Assembly (NCBI GenBank): GCA_001632425.1
Contig: KV425620.1
Coordinates: forward strand, 68,145 to 132,144
DNA length: 64,000 nucleotides
Direction of reading: 5' to 3'
DNA from: Neolentinus lepideus HHB14362 ss-1
Taxonomy: Eukaryota > Basidiomycota > Agaricomycetes > Gloeophyllales > Gloeophyllaceae
Below the pieces are notes generated by a model. It ran no database searches and was not told where the DNA came from. It saw nothing but the letters and a program-made list of their open reading frames with translations. This document shows, piece after piece, positions 58,031 to 64,000 of this stretch. How positions within the stretch are numbered: the first letter of the stretch is position 1; the number at the start of each line of letters is the position of its first letter. The translations under genes were made by a program, and so were the position numbers.

Positions 58031-59503
58031 CTAGGCAAAACCCTCTAATTCTCCAAATAACTCGACCCTTTCATCAAGGGTGAGTTGCTTGAACATCTCT
58101 TTGAGTGTTTGAATGTGTTTGGTCTTGTCAGAGTTAGTGTGAGGTCTCTTGTCACATCTAACTTTCTTGACTATGACTTCTTCTTCCTTGTCACTGTCGA
58201 ACTCTTCCTCTTCGCTCTCGAGATCTTCATCGTCCTTAGCCTTGCGCACCTTGGCAAAAGGTTTCTTGGTGTTACCCTTTTTCTTGTGCACATTGGCTAG
58301 ATGCTCTTTGCTTCCGCATACAAAGCAACAACCTTCCTTTTTGTACTGCTCCCACTGTGCCTCAGTGAGCCTGTCGACATCCATGGCATCAGGGTCTTTG
58401 GCCTTTGAGTATCGGGGAGTGAAGGTCATTGTTGCCGTTGCCTTGCCTTTACTGGTATTGAGGCGAGCCAGCCTCTTTTGATACTGGTTGTCCAGTCGAG
58501 CGGTGATCTCATACCACTCCTTGATGGTGGTAGGCATCTTCTCGAGACTGTAGATATGGTTGAGTAGCTTCGGTTGAAGCCCATCTTCAAAAAACTCGAT
58601 AAGAGTCGCATCATCTTTGAGCCCACTGCGTGAGGCATAGATGCAGAACTCTCAGATGTATTCATCTGCCGTCTTGGTCTGTTTGAGGTAGCGCAGCTTG
58701 GTGATAGCACTGCCTGTCATGTCCATCTCCAAGAAAGATCCTTCTATGGCAGCTTGGAACTCTTTGTATTCCCCTAGCTGCATGCTCCCATTCTCATCCT
58801 TCTTTGATAACATGAAGGATTCAGCCCATGGTCCTGCACTTCCTCCTTTCATGAAGGATAGTGCAAATACAATCTTCTTTTCTTTTTTTTTTTTGAGAGG
58901 CCATGTGGTTAATGTGACAACTGACAATCGGTACAGCCTCACACAACCGGGCACGTAGCACTGGGGTCTTGCACCAGATGGGGACACTTTGCCTTCTCCA
59001 GTATGTAGCGTGACCGTAAGCGAGAAGAGCGCTATCTCTCCAGGAAGAAATGCAAGTTTTACGCAGACCATAATAAAGAGCCGTTAATATTACGGATTTA
59101 CCACGGTACTGTGGGACTCTACTGATTTGTAATACCCACTAAAACTCCCTGGTGGTTTCTGCGGGATTTGAACCCACGACCTGTGAATGAAGGCCGGCGT
59201 CTACCAAAACAAACCCAAGGACGGACTGGCACATCCACTCAGCCACCGCACCCCAAACTTCTTTTCATCTGTATCGTAGATGGCTCGGTTGACCGCGGTG
59301 TAGAGGTCAACAGAGATCAGGAAGCCTCTGAGCTTGTCACGCGACCCATCGAAGGGGTCGGGCTGACCAATTTTGTGCTCCTTTGCTTCAGGCATCATTA
59401 TCTGTGAATAGGGTGTGGTGACGATTGGGGTTCCTGGAAGTGATTGTTCATCATCGTCTCTCAAGGGGTTCAGTGTTAACCCTTGTTTTCCTGGGGTAGC
59501 CAC
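58031..59503 (-). pseudogene. chromovirus gag, interrupted by a SINE
   Basis: The frame begins near 59503 (GTG at the position where a start would lie; no ATG in frame), reads to DTDEKK, is cut by the SINE at 58883-59254, and resumes with IVFALSFMKGGSAGPWAESF. It has a TGA stop near 58651 and otherwise continues through a capsid-like region (IKEWYEITARLDNQYQKRL) to CFVCGSKEHLANVH, a zinc knuckle whose last Cys is His, and ends in a charged tail at 58031. Removing SINE plus one TSD restores an uninterrupted junction, so gag was intact at this point when the SINE landed. Confidence 0.88.
58883..59254 (-). mobile_element. tRNA-headed SINE, copy 2, inside gag
   Basis: 372 bases, same head (A and B boxes), body and poly-A tail as copy 1 but in reverse orientation. 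The 9-base TSD gaaaagaag lies at 58874-58882 and 59258-59266 (on the minus strand). Relative to copy 1 it has several C-to-T changes in the region between the boxes. Insertion at an A-rich site fits LINE endonuclease preference. Confidence 0.9.
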
Positions 59504-59643
59504 TGTGAGGTTGGTGCGCTGTAGGGTGGTCGATAGCTATCAATACCACTCCTAGTCCTGGTTCCTGGCAATGATGTTGTTGCGATGTGTCCGTGCCTAG
59601 ACTTGAGAGAAGTCAGTGTGTGGTGTAGAAGAGTTCAACCTAA

Positions 59644-60165
59644 TGTTAGGAAGTGGCCCTGAACACGTTCGTGTACTGTACACTTAGCAAAGTGTACTGC
59701 TATCTCAAGGCTTGGCCTTAGAGTATAGTTCTGTGAGTCCTCTACACGAGGTAGTCTCACTAGCCGAGGGTAGAGTTCAGAGTAGGGGGTAGATTACAAG
59801 AAGGTTGAACTAGGGAAAGTACAAGATATGGTACACCTTATATACCCCAGTCCCCTGTGCACAGACCAGCTGCAGAAGCTTGGTTGTGTGTGGTTCTACT
59901 CAGAGAAAGAACTACCTAGACTGATCTAGACCGTATGAGTCAGAGAAAAGAACTACATGGAACAAACTAGAATGTTCATGCCGAGGCATGTGAATGATGG
60001 ATCCTGAGATCCTCTGACATCTAGGGAATATTTGTACATATAAGGAAAATGACTCTGTCCATGCTGAAGCATGTGAATGATGTGTAAGCGAAGTGATAGG
60101 CATGTGATAAAGGAATTTGAAATATGACTTAGCGCTCCGTCTGGTGACCTGCTATTTTCATAACA
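59644..60165 (-). repeat. 5' LTR of the chromovirus
   Basis: 522 bases, nearly identical to the 3' LTR. In element orientation it carries a TATA-like motif (gggtatataagg, complement near 59838-59849) that would start transcription, and it is followed by ttaggttgaactcttc, where a primer-binding site should lie; this does not match a tRNA end I recognise. Confidence 0.9.
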
Positions 60166-60476
60166 GTTGCTGTTCCCACAAAGCATGCGGAATCACCCTA
60201 AATCACATTTTCTGGGGTCAGAAGCCAATGGGGCCTATCAGCGGCACAGCTGCAAGTACCCATAGAGGAAGCTGCAGGACTACCCCTATCTAGCCTCTAC
60301 CTTGCCTGCCACCTTAGGCATTACAGCAGAGGAACCATTCATGGGCACCACATTATTTAGCTTAGATCTGTTACTTGTATTATTGTTTAGATGATATAAT
60401 GACAGCTACAAGTTCTAAGAAGAGATGTAGTGGTAATAACATGCTATTCTACTTTACAACTTACGAGTGTCACTAA

Positions 60477-62190
60477 TAGCCCTCCTCAATAAGTTTCTGT
60501 TTGTGTTTGATGGCACCGCTGGTGCTGTTGTGCCACCACGGAGAAATCCAAACTTATTGAGTCTGCTGTTTCTCAGCTGTTTCTCATCCAAAAGTTGCAT
60601 GCCACTGCTGTCACATGGTCAAGGCCAACCAATGTTGATGAATTCTGAAATGGGTGTATGTTAGATTAGATAAATATACCAAATAGAGTATTTTCTTTGG
60701 TATTGTCCTGAACCTCAGCAAGAAGAGTAAGACCAAGATGCTGGAAATTTCCCTAAGGTACTTTGTAAGCTTTCTTGCACCGCCGAGGGCCATAGCAGTA
60801 AGCTAACCATGTGCAAATGTGAGTATACGAGAGTAACGAGTCTCTGAAGTCAAGACAAACATAAGTGACTGAGAGCTTGGTACATCAAATCTGTGGCATG
60901 GCAACTCAAAGTCCAAACACAAGAAACAGCAAGAAACAGCAAGAAACACCTCCAGAAGGGGCACTCAATAACTGTTTCTTGGGCTGTTTCTCACTTTGAT
61001 GCAGCCTTTCGGGGTCCCTGCCAAGCAGCGATCGCTCATGGGATCTGTGCATGAGTGAGAAATTGAGAAACAGCTCTGGAGGTGTTTCTCGCTGTTTCTC
61101 GTGTTCAGACTTTCAATAGCCATGCTACAGATTTGATGTACCAAACTCTTGGTCGCTTACATCACCAATACACTTCAAATGCATGTTCAGCTTACTGCTA
61201 TGGCTGGTGCTCGTCGGTGGCACAGGAAAGCTTACAAACCACCTTGGAAGATCCTTCGACATCTCGGGCTCACTCTTCTCACTGAGGCACAGGATGATAT
61301 CAATGAACTTGAAGCCCTTGCTGCCTTTGCACTCTTGGTTAGTCAGAAGAAAGAAGCTCAGCGCACCAGAAAACATGGGCCAAGAGGAGTGTACGATGCT
61401 ATCAAGGTGGAGGAGTTCTTTTGAGTAATGCTGTATGAGTGGACAGACAGAAAGTTCAAGACATGGCTCAGGTGAGTAACCATTCCTTAGAACACAATTA
61501 GGCATCAATAGTGCATAGGATGGACTGCCAGTCATTCTGGCATATACATGACCTCATCAAGGATGACCCCATCCTCTTCTCAGAGGGTGGCCGAAGACAG
61601 CGGCCTGTTCAATATCAGCTGGCGACATTCCTGTGTCAAATAGGTGGTGAGAGTAATGAGAAGGCCAGGGACGTGACGGCGATCACTGAGGGTACAACAT
61701 ACCTCTACTGCAAGTGTGTCTGTCGTGCCTTCTGCAACATCAAGACTCAACACCTTGCATGGCCAGGCCCTGAACGTCGATGGTTCCTGAAGGACTGCAT
61801 GGAGGAGTATGGGTTCCCAGACTGTATTGGAATCAGGGATAGGACATTGTGTAGTAGCTTCAAAAAATGCTGTATTTGGTATATTCATCTAATCTAACAT
61901 ATGCCCATTTTGGAATACACCGACATCAGCTGTCTGACAGCAGTGGCACACAGCTTTCGGATGAGAAACAGCAGACTCAATAAGTTCAGATTTCTCCACG
62001 GCGGCACAACGGCACCAGCGGTGCCATCAAACACGAGAAATTGAGAAACAGAAACTTATTGAGGAGGGCTAGAGGTGTTTCTCAGTTCCTCACTCACGCA
62101 CAGATCCCATGAACGATCGCCGCTCGGCAGGGACCCCGAAAGGCTGCATCAAAGTGAGAAACAGCCCGAGAAACACTTATTGAGTGCCCC
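60477..62190 (+). mobile_element. PIF/Harbinger element with composite inverted repeats
   Basis: Inserted in repeat C copy 2; TAATAG occurs on both sides (60474-60479, 62191-62196), containing the TAA expected for Harbinger. Ends contain CTCAATAAGT. Two inverted-repeat pairs cross each other: 60479-60612 with 61930-62069 (starting GCCCTCCTCAATAAG), and 60958-61085 with 62074-62190 (starting GGGGCACTCAATAA). That is not simple nesting and suggests an internal rearrangement or end-switching. A broken transposase lies between them. Confidence 0.7.
61149..61888 (+). pseudogene. Harbinger (DDE_4-type) transposase fragment
   Basis: First part 61149-61424 ends in a TGA stop (61422-61424), after which the same frame continues VMLYEWTDRKFKTWLR to a GTGAGT donor. 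The next exon reads RMDCQSFWHIHDLIKDDPIL, RPVQYQLATFLCQIG, GTTYLYCKCVCRAF, LAWPGPERR and YGFPDCIGI. These are typical of the N-terminal HTH-like half of basidiomycete Harbinger transposases. The first catalytic Asp region, normally GxxDGS, is degenerate (GIRDRT), and the rest of the DDE domain is missing. Not functional. Confidence 0.75.
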
Positions 62191-62196
62191 TAATAG

Positions 62197-62718
62197 CTGG
62201 ACTTGGCAAATTGTGCCCGTAGTTCACACATCTCCATGACTCCACGTGCATAAAACGTGTATTCCCAATAAGGAAGTGAAGTGGTAGGGCCTTGTCTCCA
62301 TCAAACCGAAGTCAATGGAGTACTACTTAACAGGCCGTTGAGTCCAAGTATAATAATGTCTGGCTTTGCCCTTGAAATTTCTCTGGCGTGAGGTCTGAAC
62401 CGGATGAAAGGAGTCCGGATATAAAACAGATGGATCCATCATGAGAGCTCCTCCTGCCTGCACACGATCATCGTAGCTTGCGCTCGGCGACACCAAGGAC
62501 CATGCCGCGAGAGGTTGATGAACGGCCCGATGATGTAGGTGCGGAAGGAGAGGGCACGGCGGTAGGTAGGTGCGGTGAAGAAGCAGCCGAGAGACTCGGA
62601 CGCCCTGAATTGGGGTCCGTCGGATCAACCCGATCCCGTTTAGGAGAAATCTCAACGATTTGTCGTTAACTGTCATCCCTCTTCTTTTGTTTCTCTGTAT
62701 AGGATATTCCTTACCAGC
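62197..62718. other. repeat C remainder and promoter region
   Basis: 62191-62313 matches repeat C. Beyond it, frames at 62323-62676 show no recognisable domain. The last ~150 bases should hold the promoter of the SDHAF3 gene. Confidence 0.4.
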
Positions 62719-63300
62719 ATGCGATGTTCACTCATCAGATTGGCAGAATCTGTCACGACGAGACCGCTGAATATTCGTGAAGCTGGCGCAGCTTTATTAC
62801 CTCCAATCCCGTATGTCAGTTGTATTTATGTAGTGCACGCTCTCCTGACTAACATGCCCCAGTTTGTACCGACGACTGCTGAGAGCGCATCGTTCGTTAC
62901 CGCTTGAAATGCGTTCCCTCGGGGACGATTATGTGAAGGCAGGTACGTGCTGTCCTCTCTTTCACTATATAGTATTTTAATTTGCGTAGAATTTCGTCGG
63001 CACAGGAGCGTGACAAATCCCGTCCACATCATCGGTTTCTTGTCACAGTGGAAAATATATCTTGACGAACTCCCCAGCGGCACTGACGCTCAGAATTTCT
63101 CTGGCAAGAAGCTCGATCCTATGCTCATGGAGAAGGTGGGTTTTCTGCTGCTGAGCTGTTATTATTGGAGCTAGACATACGTCCTTTAGATGTCGGCGGA
63201 GCAATTAGGGCAGTTATATGAACTCATGCATGCCACGAAGAATGTCTGGAATTCAAACGTAGTTCCCGAAGGTGATGAAGGTGACGGCTCGAGGCATTGA
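62719..63300 (+). CDS. ACN9: succinate dehydrogenase assembly factor 3 (Acn9 family), 4 exons
   Basis: Exons 62719-62810, 62863-62942, 62990-63135 and 63190-63300 give 142 residues; all introns GT-AG. A basic, Arg-containing N-terminus suits a mitochondrial presequence. Then [13 protein letters not shown] (the LYR motif), [40 protein letters not shown] and [17 protein letters not shown]. These match SDHAF3/Acn9 throughout its length. The protein acts in the mitochondrial matrix, protecting and helping mature the iron-sulfur subunit of succinate dehydrogenase. The gene appears intact and lies just outside the repeat-rich region. Confidence 0.92.
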
Positions 63301-63691
63301 TTGTGATCGTTCTGGCCAACACACAGCTTCTTTCCCTGGCCCCCTTCGGATCGTCAGCATCTTGATCATCCCGCAAACGGCGAACGACGGCATTCGTGTA
63401 CTTGACGATTGTCTGGAGTGATGCTCGGAAAGGTTTCAGCTGGCTTCTGTGTCCGCTTGGCCCTCTCATGCCGGCTCTTCGCAGCCATCGACGTTACTGC
63501 GGTAATTGACATGTTTCGAACCCTCGTTCCTCAACCCCATTCCTCCTTCGCCTGGTATTCTCCTTCGCCTGAATGCGATCCCATGCTGTTTCTGCATCCG
63601 TTCATGGGAATATAGGAGGTCGATCTCTGTCACGTGTGATGTAGATAAGATTGCCGTCGCTCCGTGTTCATCTGTCATACCGCGCCCCAAG
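63301..63691. other. intergenic spacer before cyanase
   Basis: About 390 bases with short frames on both strands that show no motif. It serves as the 3' flank of SDHAF3 and the upstream region of the cyanase gene. Confidence 0.45.
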
Positions 63692-63698
63692 TATTTAA
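63692..63698 (+). promoter_or_regulatory. TATA-like element of the cyanase gene
   Basis: TATTTAA, 49 bases upstream of the cyanase ATG; the only TATA-like core element close to the start. Confidence 0.45.
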
Positions 63699-63746
63699 GT
63701 CGAGGGTGCTAGTCGTTCTCACAGGGTGATTTCTTTGTCTCTTACC

Positions 63747-64000
63747 ATGGCCCAGACATTTGTGAGTTGCGATTCCAAGTTGCTGCCCACCCTCCCGAGT
63801 TTCATACGCTGGTACAGAAAGTTGCATCGACCGTCTCTCCTTACTCTGAATTACCTCCGATATGCGGCCGGTTCTTCGAGGCGAAGGCAGCCAAAGGCGA
63901 GGATCTGCAATTGATCGCTTCTTCTCCTTGGATCTAAGATGACACGTTGAGGTTTGACCTTCGATCAAATTGGCAAGGCCATTGGTAAGGATGAGATGTG
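63747..64000 (+). CDS. CYN1: cyanase (cyanate hydratase), 5' part, runs off the window
   Basis: Exon 1 is only 15 bases (63747-63761, MAQTF), exon 2 is 63818-63896 (KVASTVSPYSELPPICGRFFEAKAAKG) and exon 3 starts at 63952 (LTFDQIGKAIGKDEMW), continuing past the end of the window. FFEAKAAKGLTFxxIGKAIGKDE is the helical N-terminal domain of cyanases. The enzyme converts cyanate and bicarbonate to ammonia and carbon dioxide as a decamer. Intron 2 needs a GC donor (AAAG|GCGAGG) and a TTGAG acceptor to keep this conserved frame. The catalytic Arg/Glu/Ser lie beyond the window. Confidence 0.85.

Larger units (their letters stand above)
52230..60165 (-). mobile_element. Ty3/Gypsy chromovirus, full-length but dead, 7936 bp
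   Basis: Two 522-base LTRs (52230-52751 and 59644-60165) bound gag, protease, reverse transcriptase, RNase H, integrase with chromodomain, and an extra downstream frame, all on the minus strand. The flanking duplication is gtcgc (52225-52229) against gttgc (60166-60170), one mismatch. The intact copy of repeat B shows the empty site gcgac once. Coding frames are broken by many stops and a SINE sits in gag. The order PR-RT-RH-IN-chromodomain defines the chromovirus lineage; the chromodomain directs integration to heterochromatin in that lineage. Confidence 0.93.
50987..60240 (-). mobile_element. repeat B, copy 2, split by the chromovirus
   Basis: Matches copy 1 (46206-47517) in the reverse orientation: 50987-52229 covers most of it, and the remaining 70 bases continue at 60171-60240 beyond the retrotransposon. 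Removing the insertion and one 5-base duplication gives 1313 bases, one more than copy 1. Flanks are acgg (left) and gcgg (right). Confidence 0.7.

Noticed and set aside
60905..60955. Short tandem aagaaacagc repeats as a microsatellite of interest
   Set aside because: They are part of the repeated gaaac/gtttc motifs that fill the Harbinger inverted repeats.
1..64000. CRISPR arrays, operons, riboswitches and prokaryotic signals
   Set aside because: No regularly spaced direct repeats of that kind; spliceosomal introns and retroelements show eukaryotic nuclear DNA.

Overview
The window is nuclear DNA of a filamentous basidiomycete fungus, most likely an Agaricomycete. The evidence is intron-rich genes with 50-65 base introns, F-box, HET and CorA-like proteins of basidiomycete type, a chromodomain Ty3/Gypsy element, a LINE carrying RNase H, and PIF/Harbinger and hAT-like elements. 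No family or order can be named from the sequence alone. One run of 505 Ns lies at 31580-32084.

Left part (1-18.5 kb): a tRNA-headed SINE with perfect target-site duplications (TSDs), a small NTF2-like gene, an hAT-like non-autonomous element, an F-box gene, an MFS transporter remnant, two decayed copies of an acireductone dioxygenase (ARD) locus about 8 kb apart, an ataxin-2-like (LsmAD) fragment, and a single-exon HET-domain gene preceded by three tandem copies of an unrecognised ~97-residue module.

Middle (18.5-43.7 kb): mostly ordinary genes, nearly all rebuilt here from spliced exons. They are a TKL-like kinase, a secreted GH13 alpha-amylase with a CBM20 starch-binding domain split by 23 introns, a DUF4112 protein, a LINE with an intact 1321-residue ORF2 inserted just behind that gene, a CorA-type Mg2+ transporter, a C2H2 zinc-finger protein, an uncharacterised Ser/Pro-rich protein, a DUF4604 (KIAA1143-like) protein and an SRPK-like kinase.

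Right part (44-62.2 kb): a repeat graveyard with nested insertions. A SINE sits inside the gag gene of a 7.9 kb chromovirus, which sits inside a 1.3 kb repeat (called B here). A second, uninterrupted B copy preserves the empty site. A solo LTR of the same chromovirus, two Harbinger-type insertions (one with a broken transposase), a small hAT-like MITE and protein-kinase fragments fill the rest. Almost every nonsense codon in the chromovirus is a TGA replacing an expected CGA, pointing to CpG methylation and deamination. The LINE, by contrast, is clean and therefore young.

Right end (62.7-64 kb): an SDHAF3/ACN9 LYR-type assembly factor and the first exons of cyanase. Several host genes need GC-AG introns to keep their conserved frames.
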